From Eretmocerus hayati (Eukaryota > Arthropoda > Insecta > Hymenoptera > Aphelinidae), in NCBI GenBank assembly GCA_029851415.1, contig CM056743.1:12392727-12456726 (forward strand): a stretch of DNA of 64,000 bases. The letters run 5' to 3'. The notes beneath the pieces were generated by a model, which saw nothing but the letters and a program-made list of their open reading frames with translations, did no database searches and was not told the origin of the DNA. Made by a program: the position numbers and the translations under genes. Shown piece after piece: positions 23,822 to 33,900 of this stretch; positions within the stretch are counted from its first letter, which is position 1, and every line of letters begins with the position of its first letter.

Positions 23822-26251
23822 TCAGAGATGCAGAGATGAGAACTCTACGACGGCTTTCCTAAATTGTTCGATATACGAGTCACAGCTGATTGAGTTGACT
23901 CTATAGCGATTCCAATGAACCAAAAACTCTCTGTGCATCGACTCACCTGCTTGCTCTGACCATAACCCTAATCCGTCATTATTCAGGATACTTAAGCTAT
24001 CGGAGAGATGGTCCAACAGAACATGGATTTTCAACGTTTGAGAAAGACCCGTACTTGCAAAATTCGTCCGTAACTCATCGAGCTGCTTCGGTAGCTCAGC
24101 AACGGAGCTGACCTTCTTAGATGTGAAATAATTGGACACGATTTTGTCCATAGACTTGAGTGTCGCAATGAATGGTACTAATCTCAGCTTTTCAATTCCA
24201 TCATAAATCTCAGGATCCATAAGTTTATCAGCCTCTTTTAGAAGTTTTCTGCACGCATTGCCTTCAAACATTTCACCCTGATAATGCTTAGAGATCAGAT
24301 TGAGTTTCATTGGCCACAAAAGAGCTTTTTCACGACCCAAAAGTGGAACGAGACCGTTAAAAATGACGTGATTCACAAACCCTAGCATAATGTGCAGCAC
24401 GGGGATTATACATTTTTGCAGAACTAAAACCTCGTTATTCTCGTCGAAAAGGGGAAGATTCACGGTGTTATGAGATTGTTTGGCCAATTTTTTATTTCCA
24501 CCCAAAGAAAGGAATTTCTCATAATCTTTTTTCAAATCGCCGTAACTTCTCAAAGATTTTACTGGTCTTAGCGTATTTTCTTCACACTCATTCTCTTTGT
24601 TTGAATTTAATACAACGATCTCTGAATCATCGGGAGTAATGTTTTCTAAATCATCGTAAAGTTTCCAAGATCTCAACACACCGTTAAGCTCCTCATTCTC
24701 GATATCCTGAGCTTCTGCGGAACTTTCGAGGTCATAGTAAGGTGCCGAAGATTTCGCTGCACCGTGGAACCTGTTATCCTGTTTGTCTGGGACGCTTTCG
24801 ATATCTTTCAAGTCATTCAGACTTATGAAACAATATGGACAAGGAAATGATGCTCTAGAAGTTTGTTGACCATTTACGAGATGGTATACTTTGAAATCAG
24901 CCAGGAACTTGTACGGCAGGTTATTAATATTTGTCAGGTCGAATAAGAGACGGAGATTCTCATAGGTTTCTTTCACCGACGGCACTATCGCAATCAGCAA
25001 AAGCTTATGAACTCCTGTTAACTCACTCTTATTCTTACGAGAACTACGAGAAGACTCTAAATTGATATCATCGGTATCATTGGCGTTCGTTTCACTCGAT
25101 GGAAAAATGGACATAGACATTTTGAGAGAGCCTTGGCCTGAATCGGTGAAAACTTTGATATTAAAATCGCCTATCATATTCCTTGATTCCAATACAAACT
25201 CGAGGAGCTCCTCAGCATCAACGTAAACAACAGGTCTCTGTTTCCTTATCATGACTGGTGTAGTTTCAACATCAAATTCCAAAACTTTCGATTTATAATG
25301 AGAATCTAAAATTTTGGACTGCTCTGACATACGCTCCCTGTAATGGCTAGGAATAGAGTTCTTCCCGGTGGTACGTCGAATGAAGCTAGTCATTTTTATC
25401 ATGTGATTGAAAGAAACACCTGTCGAAATACGGAAGTCGTCTAGACTTTTGGAATCGAACGTGAACATTTTCATCTTTTTTGGTTTTACTACAACCCTCA
25501 TTTCAGGCCCACCAGTCTTCAACCTGACTTCACAATTTTGATTATTCGATGAACTAGTACCCTCATTATCAGTTACTTTGTTGATTTGTCGTTTCAGTAA
25601 TTTAGAAATCACTCTTTGTTTTTGTGCCTCAGATAATGCATCAATTGCTTGAACTGAATTATCGACAACTGACCCACTACCACAAGAATGCCGTATACCT
25701 TTACGTATCTCACCCCGGCAAATTGTGCACGTTGTTGAACGATTTTGAGCTTTTTCAATCGTCTTCTTATTCCTAGGAAGGCTAGTCAGACTCGATCTAC
25801 CGAACAATCCGTTTGAAACATCGATGCGTATGTTGAACTCTCTCTCGGAACCTCGACCCTTAACATTTTTCAGATGGACAGCACTTCGAGCAGTTAAACA
25901 GATATAGCAATTACAAGTTCCATCGTTTGATCGCGTTGCTAGGAATATCATGTCTTGATAGTTTGGCATTTGCGGAAGAGGTCTCGAAGTCCTATTCTGG
26001 CTATGTTCTATGATTGTTAAACGACAGGTTGTACAAATACTTAGCGGGAACTTGGAATCAAGCAGATTGAAATCATCGCTGATTAATTTTCTTATAAGCG
26101 TTTCGTGAGCTCCACTGATTCGAGTAGCTGCTCTCATCTTGCCGAGAACAATCTTCTTACCACACGGCCCGCAAACTTTGGCACGATTTTCTTCGTGTGA
26201 GCATTTAGGTTGCATTGTTTTTAAAAACTTTGGGGTATCACCCGTTATCAC
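23822..26251 (-). CDS. DDE transposase with RAG1/Transib-like core, 809 aa
   Basis: An uninterrupted 809-codon frame is the sole coding content of the transposon. The N-terminal 200 residues hold several Cys/His pairs (C17, C27/C30, C73/C76, C113/C118, C175/C178 with H188 and C190), likely zinc-binding. D370 sits in KVFTDSGQGSLKMS and D452 in LADFKVYHLVNGQ. C471/C474 (CPYC), H743/H748 (HVLLDH) and E770 (SEQAGESMHREF) follow. Known mouse RAG1 has D600, D708, C727/C730, H937/H942 and E962. The D708-C727 spacing (19) and the H-x4-H spacing are identical here, and the last E lies in a similar SE..(N/G)ES word. The zinc module is also present in CMC-type (Chapaev/CACTA) transposases, so superfamily assignment between Transib and CMC is open. 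It is predicted to cut and rejoin DNA at the TIRs in the nucleus. No introns or damage are visible. Confidence 0.75.
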   Translation of the reverse strand: MITGDTPKFLKTMQPKCSHEENRAKVCGPCGKKIVLGKMRAATRISGAHETLIRKLISDDFNLLDSKFPLSICTTCRLTIIEHSQNRTSRPLPQMPNYQDMIFLATRSNDGTCNCYICLTARSAVHLKNVKGRGSEREFNIRIDVSNGLFGRSSLTSLPRNKKTIEKAQNRSTTCTICRGEIRKGIRHSCGSGSVVDNSVQAIDALSEAQKQRVISKLLKRQINKVTDNEGTSSSNNQNCEVRLKTGGPEMRVVVKPKKMKMFTFDSKSLDDFRISTGVSFNHMIKMTSFIRRTTGKNSIPSHYRERMSEQSKILDSHYKSKVLEFDVETTPVMIRKQRPVVYVDAEELLEFVLESRNMIGDFNIKVFTDSGQGSLKMSMSIFPSSETNANDTDDINLESSRSSRKNKSELTGVHKLLLIAIVPSVKETYENLRLLFDLTNINNLPYKFLADFKVYHLVNGQQTSRASFPCPYCFISLNDLKDIESVPDKQDNRFHGAAKSSAPYYDLESSAEAQDIENEELNGVLRSWKLYDDLENITPDDSEIVVLNSNKENECEENTLRPVKSLRSYGDLKKDYEKFLSLGGNKKLAKQSHNTVNLPLFDENNEVLVLQKCIIPVLHIMLGFVNHVIFNGLVPLLGREKALLWPMKLNLISKHYQGEMFEGNACRKLLKEADKLMDPEIYDGIEKLRLVPFIATLKSMDKIVSNYFTSKKVSSVAELPKQLDELRTNFASTGLSQTLKIHVLLDHLSDSLSILNNDGLGLWSEQAGESMHREFLVHWNRYRVNSISCDSYIEQFRKAVVEFSSLHL

Positions 26252-27226
26252 TGCAGTTCTATCAATTTCTACACCCGTTTGTACGGGCGAGCCTTTCTCA
26301 AAATCTTGTTATACTACGGAAAGAAGGAATTCACGTCAGCATCTCATCACAATTCATGGTTTCCAAGTAAATAAAGGAATATTCACCAAACTTCCAAAAT
26401 TGCAGATAGGAAAAATTCTAACGTATCTGGAGAAGCTGAGTTCACCATATCTTTCGATATTCTAAGATTACTTTCGTGTATAATCTGGGATAAATAATGT
26501 ACGATGAGGATCGTTCAAGCAGTTCTTCCATGACTAGTAGAGCTAGGTGCAATAATTATAGTTGGAAAAAGACTTACGGTTGCAAGCTCACCGATCTTGA
26601 AAATTTTTCTCACTAACCACATCCAAAACGAATATCAAAAATACTGATTTATTCCTTCTGCGATACGATGAATGAATACGTTTGATGCCTTCACTGATCG
26701 TGTATATTTCACTGTAAACTGCATCAACAAGTTTTGTGAGATGAGAGTAGCAATGCGTATTGTTTCTGAGAAAACCGAGTGGTTGAAGCCGTCACCGTCG
26801 TCTGCCTCCGATCTGATACTGAGCTGTTCCGAGAATTCCCGCGCGCACGTAGTATAGCTATATTGTTGCGCTGGCACCGTTATCGTTCTTCGAAATTTGA
26901 ATAGCCTTGGTTTTCGCTAATACGTTCCCAATGCATCAAAATGTTTGATGTTCATGTTATATCGATTACCTATCCCTAAGGGTTTTCACATGATGGCTTA
27001 TGATTTCTAATGTGAGAGTAAAATGAGACTTACGAATACGATGTTTCTGTATGTATAGACAGCCTTCTTGCCTCGTACTTGGAGTAGCTCAATTCTTCGT
27101 ATCTGTTTGGAACGAACTTTGAAAAATCACTCTTCATTCTTTCTGAATTGTAGTTCGTGAGCATTCTATAGCTAAACTTTATATTACAAGTCCTTAATTC
27201 GAGTGAGAGCTAATTACACAAGTCAT
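26252..27226. other. Non-coding interior of the DNA transposon, upstream of the transposase
   Basis: This lies between the transposase start and the right TIR and would hold its promoter. No second ORF or conserved motif is recognised. The corresponding region on the other side (23,358-23,821) is likewise non-coding. Confidence 0.4.
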
Positions 27227-27601
27227 GATCGCTACGTTTTTCGATATTTCTACACATGTCTACTTTCCAAATAGTAATGATCGAGCTTTGAATGGCGCAA
27301 TTTTACTGTACTTAGGCTCATTTTGTAGCTTTTGAATCAAGCTACAAAATGAGTTAACGAACGTCGAAAAATATTGAAGTGGGCCGGAGTTACAGTTTAA
27401 TTAGTGCAAAGAGAGTAAATTTAAAAAAGTGGTTTTTGAACTTAAAACTCGTTTTACTGATTTATTCATTACTCAAAACGGCGAGCAGTTCCGATTTCGC
27501 TCGAAATCAGGTTCTCTTCGTGACATTTAGTAGAAAAACACCCACTTTTCAGTTTTTGTTGTCATTTTTTTCAAACTCAAAGTCCTCAGGGGTGCACCGT
27601 G

Positions 27602-28175
27602 TAATGAATTGTAAAAATTTCTTCTTCATTTTCAAATCATTATGAGAATCGCAAGCGATCAATGCTTAATCGCAGTTGAACATTCAATGTTTTCTAGTAG
27701 CTTTTTCACGCAAGTCTTTTCCAAGCTTTCGATTTCGTACATGTCCGCGATCGACAATAGTTCCAATAACTCTCCATAACCAATTTCTTCACTCATGTCA
27801 CTAGTGTATAAGAATTTAATCATTTTCGCAACCGTCGAAGCGTTAAAGTCGTTAATTCCCATATTCGAGTCACGATCTTCCCTCATTTTACTTTTAAACA
27901 TAGTTTCAAAAACTATACTGAGTTTGGCAGATTTTCCTTGTAGACTTCAAACAAAATTTGCACCTACTTTTACTACAAAATCAGAATATTTTGGCTCTTT
28001 AAAAATATTCGCCAACCTTCTCGCCATGTCAAAATGATTATTTATCAAATCAATTGTAAGTATAATTCTCAAAAGGCAGGAAACCCTCAGTGTACCACCG
28101 GATGTTATCTCTCCCAGCTTATCAATGTTAACAACCGTTCCTCTACTTAATTCCCCTCTTCTGGATCTTTTCTTC
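27602..28175 (-). pseudogene. MATH-BTB pseudogene, end of MATH and BTB/POZ domain (segment 2)
   Basis: On the minus strand the segment starts at the Ty3/gypsy insertion with KRSRRGELSRG and NIDKLGEI, then SGGTLRVSC, the end of a MATH domain and linker. Next come RRLANIF..PKYSDFVVKVG and MFKSKMRE at the start of the BTB fold. A clear BTB core follows (27,901-27,659: FNASTVAKMIKFLYTSD, LLELLSIADMYEIESLEK, KKLLENIE). It then reads ALIACDSHNDLK in another frame before meeting the DNA transposon. At least two frameshifts or stops are present, so it is inactive. TDPOZ-type proteins act as substrate adaptors for cullin-3 ubiquitin ligases. Confidence 0.75.
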
Positions 28176-28983
28176 TGTGACGGCTGCTAGATTTGCCTAG
28201 TTAATTTAGCCGCACATGCTGGGCTGTGTGCAATGCCCAGCAAATTTGTATATAATAATTGTAACTGGAACTCTGCATCTGCTGGATCTGCTGCTACTGC
28301 TTTGCGCGCGAGAGAGATGGGGAATCGAGCGCCAAAATGATCACACGAGTGTTAAACGGGAGCCAGATGGGCATATTTATTTACTCTAAAAAGAACATGG
28401 TGCATAGAGTGCACTTAATCGCACGAACACGGAGAGAGCAATTGAGGGTGAAGCCCAAAGAGAGAGAGAATAATTATCGGCTAGCACTTACAGGTGTCGA
28501 AAAGGCGGCAATCGCACGCTCGCTGATCGGCCGCTCCGAATAACGTGGTCGTCCGGATGATTTGGACTCGATGTCGTCCGCAGGACACGTCGAGAACAAC
28601 GGCCAGGAAGTCGCACGAAAGCACGCAAAAGAGCTCGTCCAGGTGTCGGGAAGCTGGTGACACACGCACGACGAGGGCGCAAAAAACTATACACTTCGGG
28701 TATAAATTAACACGCGGGACGTCTGCTCTCAAGCGCGGGCGAGAGAAGTCTGATTTATGGCGCGCGCAATGCCGGCTGATTGATGATGATGGGTGCGCGA
28801 GGGGAACGGTGCGGTGAAGCTACCAATGACTCGCGCTATCTTTCTCTCTCTAACGCAAAACTACTTACAACTCTCTCCTCGGATGTTCTGCTACAGCTGA
28901 AAAGATCTTATAATTATAAATGATACATGATGATCAGACAGGAGAGAGAAATGATGGTTGAGAATATCCTCTCAACCGTCACA
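28176..28983 (-). repeat. 3' LTR of the Ty3/gypsy element
   Basis: This 808-bp terminal repeat begins TGTGA and ends TCACA. It is identical to the right LTR (37,915-38,722) except for three transitions that I could find. The element is read on the minus strand, so this is its 3' LTR. Flanking CTTC (28,172-28,175) matches CTTC after the other LTR. Confidence 0.92.
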
Positions 28984-28993
28984 CCCCTCCCCC
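28984..28993 (-). promoter_or_regulatory. Polypurine tract of the Ty3/gypsy element
   Basis: Immediately inside the 3' LTR the minus strand reads GGGGGAGGGG. This is the expected primer site for plus-strand DNA synthesis. Confidence 0.8.
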
Positions 28994-29881
28994 AGACGCT
29001 GGTTAGCACGCCAGTGTACCAGCTCGAGAACTATCTCTCTCTGTCTGGGCTCAGATGGAGAAAAGTGTCTGACATGCATGACGAAAAGGAAATTGAGAAA
29101 GATCAAATTTTAGGAAAATAAATTGAAAAGTATTATAATGGTAATTTACCTTCCAAATAGTTGAAAATAGGGTAGATTTCTTGAATAATTGAGTATTACT
29201 GGTTGAAAATAAACCACTCTATTGCTCTCTGTACAAAAGACTTATTTCTAGCATCCATCCATTCTGTACAAAAATAAATGATTTCGTACGTATTTTCGTA
29301 CGTGGTTAGACACCTTTGGTCTCTGACAACAAAAATTATCAAAAATAAAAAAAAATTATTTGTACATTTATCGTACGACTAGACTGTTTAGTCTCTTTTG
29401 ATTGAAATGAACTAAAAATAGCTATAATGAAAAGTTATCCAAAACGGACGTAAAGGTTTACAAAAATATCCTGATCAAAGGATTTCTGAAATATTACTAA
29501 TTATGTGCATAACAATGATTGGTACTTGAGCTACATAATGGAGACATTTCGGAAAATAAAATAGAAAAACTTACTCAGGTCTCAAAACTGACAAATAAAT
29601 TCGTACGTAATGTACTTTAAATCAAAGGCTAATCGGTCGTAGACCGTATGATTCAACTGTGAGAAAAAAAACAATAATGGCCATCGGCCGTAGACCTGAT
29701 TTTACAAAAGAAAAAGTACTGTTCGGCCGTGAGCCTTGTTTCACAATGAAATATCTTATGAACTACATTCAACCATCCACTCTACATACGAGCGTACGAA
29801 TTGATAGAAAAGAGAAAAAAAAATTACACAAATTGATTGGGAGAGAAAAATTAAGTGAATATAAAAGTACATAAAAAGGTT
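28994..29881 (-). other. Non-coding 3' region of the Ty3/gypsy element with repeated small hairpins
   Basis: The short motif CGGCCGTAGACC and variants recur at 29,634-29,646, 29,685-29,697, 29,724-29,735 and 29,885-29,896. The first is a perfect small stem (CGGTC/GACCG). CGTACG occurs several times at 29,285-29,610. Function is unknown; RNA export, packaging or stability elements would be plausible at this place. Confidence 0.5.
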
Positions 29882-30838
29882 TTACGGCCGTGGGCCACAA
29901 AGGTGGTGTAGATCCGCGTTGTAGCAAGTTGCTGGATTACGGACGTCTACGGCACCGCACACTGGGCACTTTGGGTGATCGTCAAAACGGAGAGCACTTT
30001 CACGACGTCGTCTGAATCTCTCTTGACGGCTATGCTCGAACGAGGCATTCGTCCTCGCGATTGCGATTTCTTCTGCTGACGCATGTCTTAGTTGTTCTTC
30101 AGAACGACGAGCTCTGGCCAGTTCTTGCTCTAGCCTCGCAATTCTTTCTCGTTCCAATCTTTGGAGCTCTTCACGCTCCTCTTCTACTCGTCGTCTCCTC
30201 TCTCTCTCACGAATGACTCGCGAGACCGCTTCCCGCTCCTCCCTTGTTTCTCGGACATAGTCCAGCCTTTCTCCAAAGATCGACGGTTCGGCTTCCCCAT
30301 GGATTGTTTCATAATATGCGCACAAATCAAACATTCCTTTCTCCAGGATGGCGAGACGGTGCGCTTGTTTTTTGTGCTCGTCGATCATCGTTTTAACGAC
30401 GTGAGCGGGGCAGAGATCTCTTTCCGGAAGTGATGCACTTCGACCGAGAGATCGGGCGACTCCTTGTCCACTTTCGGACGATTGTTCTATATTGTCCTGA
30501 TTTTCGGACGATTCGGACGATTGGTTGTCCAAGCTGTCCACAGGTTCGGACGGTGCAGCAGAAGAATTGTCCATCACGGACGTTGATGTTGCGGAAGCGC
30601 CGGTGGTATTTGCGGTCGCTGATGCCGAGGTAGATGGTGTGTCGACTAATGTGACACTTCTAAGGGTTGCGCTCAAACCATCTGCGGAGGGCACATAGAT
30701 GATTCGTGCAGCTGGGACGGTTGGCCGACCGTCTCCCAGCTCCTCTCGCGAGTGGTCATCCCTATTAGAGTCAGTCGTTTCCTCTAGAATCAGCTCCTGC
30801 TGCTGCTCCCCTTTCGTATTTTCCGCTGCATCAGCCAT
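29882..30838 (-). CDS. ORF3 of the Ty3/gypsy element: coiled-coil protein with C-terminal Cys/His motif, 318 aa
   Basis: This separate ORF lies 115 nt downstream of pol, where errantiviruses carry env. It has no signal peptide, no transmembrane segment and no glycoprotein features. Residues 1-150 are acidic, Ser/Thr-rich and low complexity. Residues about 195-265 are an E/R-rich heptad-like block, almost surely a coiled coil. The last 28 residues hold C291-x2-C294, C305, H311/H312 and C314, a possible zinc site. I do not recognise a family. Translation could come from a spliced or subgenomic mRNA. The frame is intact in an otherwise young element, which argues for selection on it. Confidence 0.75.
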   Translation of the reverse strand: MADAAENTKGEQQQELILEETTDSNRDDHSREELGDGRPTVPAARIIYVPSADGLSATLRSVTLVDTPSTSASATANTTGASATSTSVMDNSSAAPSEPVDSLDNQSSESSENQDNIEQSSESGQGVARSLGRSASLPERDLCPAHVVKTMIDEHKKQAHRLAILEKGMFDLCAYYETIHGEAEPSIFGERLDYVRETREEREAVSRVIRERERRRRVEEEREELQRLERERIARLEQELARARRSEEQLRHASAEEIAIARTNASFEHSRQERFRRRRESALRFDDHPKCPVCGAVDVRNPATCYNADLHHLCGPRP

Positions 30839-30953
30839 GATCCTGCGACAAACAAAACAAAGCGTGCGTCGTCTCTTTTGTTCTCAATCCTCATGCAAAA
30901 GAGGTAAAAAAAACACAAAAAAATTGTCAGCGAAAATAACGAAAGCACGCATG

Positions 30954-33900
30954 TTATTTCGCCTGACGACGACTCGCTCGTGTCCTAATCGGTGATAATT
31001 TCGCGACCGGTTGATCAACTTTTTTCTTTACCGAGCCTTTTGGCCGACCACGTTTCCTTTTAGAAACTTCTTCTGGTGGTGGTTCTTCACTCGGTTCGCT
31101 AACAGATATTGATTTGTTGATTGACGGCGCGAATTTTACATTTTTCTTACGGACGAGTAATTGCGTTTTTCGCGGTCGCCCTACATTACGCTTTCTAGAA
31201 CTTATTTCTACGGTTGGCGCAACTAACCTATTCGCGGATCGGAGCTCACGCACTCTTCCCTCGTCGTCCATCGATGTGTCTTCCGCTGGAATGGCAGTCG
31301 ATTCGTTGGGCGTGTGTTCCTCCTGTGGTTCCTCTCCGTCGATGTAAGGTTTCAAATCCTTGACGTGTACTTTGCCGGCCGAGTTGCCTGACTCATCGGC
31401 TACTTCATATACATTTGAGCCTAATCGAGCGGTGATTACAAATTTACCGTCGAATCTCGGTACAAGCTTTCCCGAAATGCCTTGGGCTTGGGCTGATTGT
31501 ACACGGTTGCGTTTCCAAACCGCATCTCCAATGTTGAATTGGACATCGCGTCGCTTTGCATTAAAATATTGAGCTTGTTTTTCGGTCGCTCTGCCGGAGT
31601 TGTCGGCTGCGACTAAGTGCACTTCTGGCAATCGAAGCATTCGTTTCTGCCATTCTTGCAACGACCGTGTAAGCTCTTGCTGTGCGGACGCTTGTTCAAT
31701 TAGACGTTTCATGTTCTTGGGGGGTGTCGGATTTCTTCCGTAATTTAGGAAAGCTGGACTCATTCTCGTCGATTCCTGGACAGCCGAATTATACGCGAAG
31801 GTGAGCTCGTGAATGTGCTCGTCCCAGCGACTGTGTTTCTCTTCTAGGAACGCTATTATCGCTGTTTTCAACGTGCGATTAATTCTTTCGACCGGATTCC
31901 CTTGCGGCGAATAAGGTGCCAGGGTCATATGTTCTATTCCCCTTTCTTCCAAGAACTTGTCAATGATTTTATTGAAATATTCAGATCCATTGTCGGACAA
32001 GAATGTTTCTGGCGCTCCATAGCGCAAAATTATGTATCTCTCTAATGCTTTTCTCACCGATTGTGCATTGGCTTTTCGGACGGGTACGCATTCTATCCAT
32101 CGCGTGAACAGGTCCATGAATACAAGAAGATATTCGTTACCATGAACGCTGCGAGGAAATACGCACGTGTCAGCCGCTACAAATTGCCATGGTCGTGATA
32201 TTGACCGTTTGCCCATAAGACCTGCTGGAGCAAGTTGTTCTACTTTGCACTGTTGGCAGACTGTACATTTTCTTACAAATGACGCAACATCTTGATAAAG
32301 TGTTGGCCAGAAATAATAGAGAGACACACGCTTGTGTGTTTTGAATCGTCCGAAGTGTCCTGCCGTTACTTCTTGATGGCATTCTTGAAGGACCTTCAAA
32401 CGTTTTTCTTTGGGGAGCACAAGCTTCCACCCATCGTCGTCTAAATCGAAGTCATCGAGCAACTCATTCGGCTTGTAGTGGTACAGCTGATCGCCGACAA
32501 TTTTCCAGTTCGGAAATTCTTTCGGTCGCTGGTGAACTTCTTCAAATTTATCTTTGTACCATTTGTCGTCGGTTGATTCGACCAAATTTACAGCAGCAAT
32601 TGTAGCTGTATTTTCTTCTTCCGCTCCTTCGAACATTCGAGACAGGCAGTCAGGTACGACATTCTTTGCGCCTGCTCGATGTTCCACGGTGAAATCTTGG
32701 TCTTGTAATTCGAGAGCCCAGCGTGCTAATCGTCCGGAAGGATTTTTTAGATTACGAATCCACTGTAAACTGCTGTGGTCCGTGATAACCTTGAATTTGT
32801 ATCCCTCGATGTACGGACGAAATTTGCGTATCGCCCACAGAACTCCAAGGCATTCACGTTCTGTAACGCTATATTTACGTTCTTGTGGCGTAAGTACGCG
32901 ACTAGCGAACTCTAGGGGGCGCTCTTCTCCATCAACGACTTGTACAAGTACGGCTCCCAACCCGGTATTGCTTGCGTCCGTCTGGACTTGAAATTCGAGT
33001 TGGTGGTTAGGTCTTGACAACACCGGAGTTGTTGCTAACATAATCTTTATGCGGTCGAAAGCTGCCTGTTGCTCCTCACCCCACGTAAAAGGTGCACTCT
33101 TTTTTGTGAGTCGAGTGAGCGGTTCTGCGACCGTGGCGAAATCATCGAGGAATTTTCGATACCAAGATGCCATGCCAAGGAAGCTTTGTAATTGCTTGAC
33201 CGTTTTTGGTGATGGATATTCCACAATGGGTTTAATTTTTTCTGGATCCGGACGAAATCCGTCACGATTAACTAAGACACCTAAGTATTTCACTTCATCC
33301 TTGCAGAAATGACTTTTTTCTCGGTTGATCGTTAATCCAGCTGCTGCGATACGTTTTAAAATAATTTCAAGGATTTCCATATGTTTTTCGAACGTATCTG
33401 TCACAATGATGATATCGTCAAGATAAGAGAACGCGTAAGGCTCTAAGTCTGGACCGATTATATCATCTATTAGTGTTTGAAAGGTAGCTGGACCATTACA
33501 GACCCCATACGGTAATCTTGTAAACTCGAATAATCCCATTCCTGGAACTACGAACGCTGTAAAATGGCGGCTGTCCTTTTTAAGGGGAATTTGGAAATAT
33601 GCGGAGCTCAAGTCCAGGGTACTGATGTATTTTGCATTCTGGAGCTTCCTCAAAATAGCGTCCATATACGGCAAAGGATAAGCATTTTTCTTGGTGACGC
33701 TATTTAATTTTCGATAATTTACACAAAAGCGAAATTCACCATTTGCCTTCCGTACCATCACGACTGGGCTTGACCACGCACTGGTTGATTTGACAATGAT
33801 TCCGGCTGCCAGCATTTTCCGAACCTGATCGTGCATTTCGTCCTCGATCTTTTTAGAAACGGGGTAATATTTTTGCTTGACCGGTCGACAAGATTCGACC

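Larger units (their letters stand above)
20517..27601 (-). mobile_element. DNA transposon with 375-bp TIRs and RAG1/Transib-like transposase
   Basis: The left TIR (20,517-20,607 plus 23,074-23,357) and the right TIR (27,227-27,601) are inverted, equally long (375 bp) and almost identical; I noted one mismatch. Each starts CACGGTGCACCCCTGAGG. Flanks are TA on both sides (20,515-20,516 and 27,602-27,603), so either a TA duplication or chance. The left TIR is interrupted by a foldback element at 20,608-23,070. Without it the element is about 4.6 kb and encodes one protein (23,822-26,251, minus strand). The high TIR identity suggests recent activity. Confidence 0.85.

Noticed and set aside
29882..30838. 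Gypsy ORF3 as an envelope protein (errantivirus)
   Set aside because: No signal peptide, transmembrane helix or glycoprotein cysteine pattern; coiled-coil and Cys/His tail instead.
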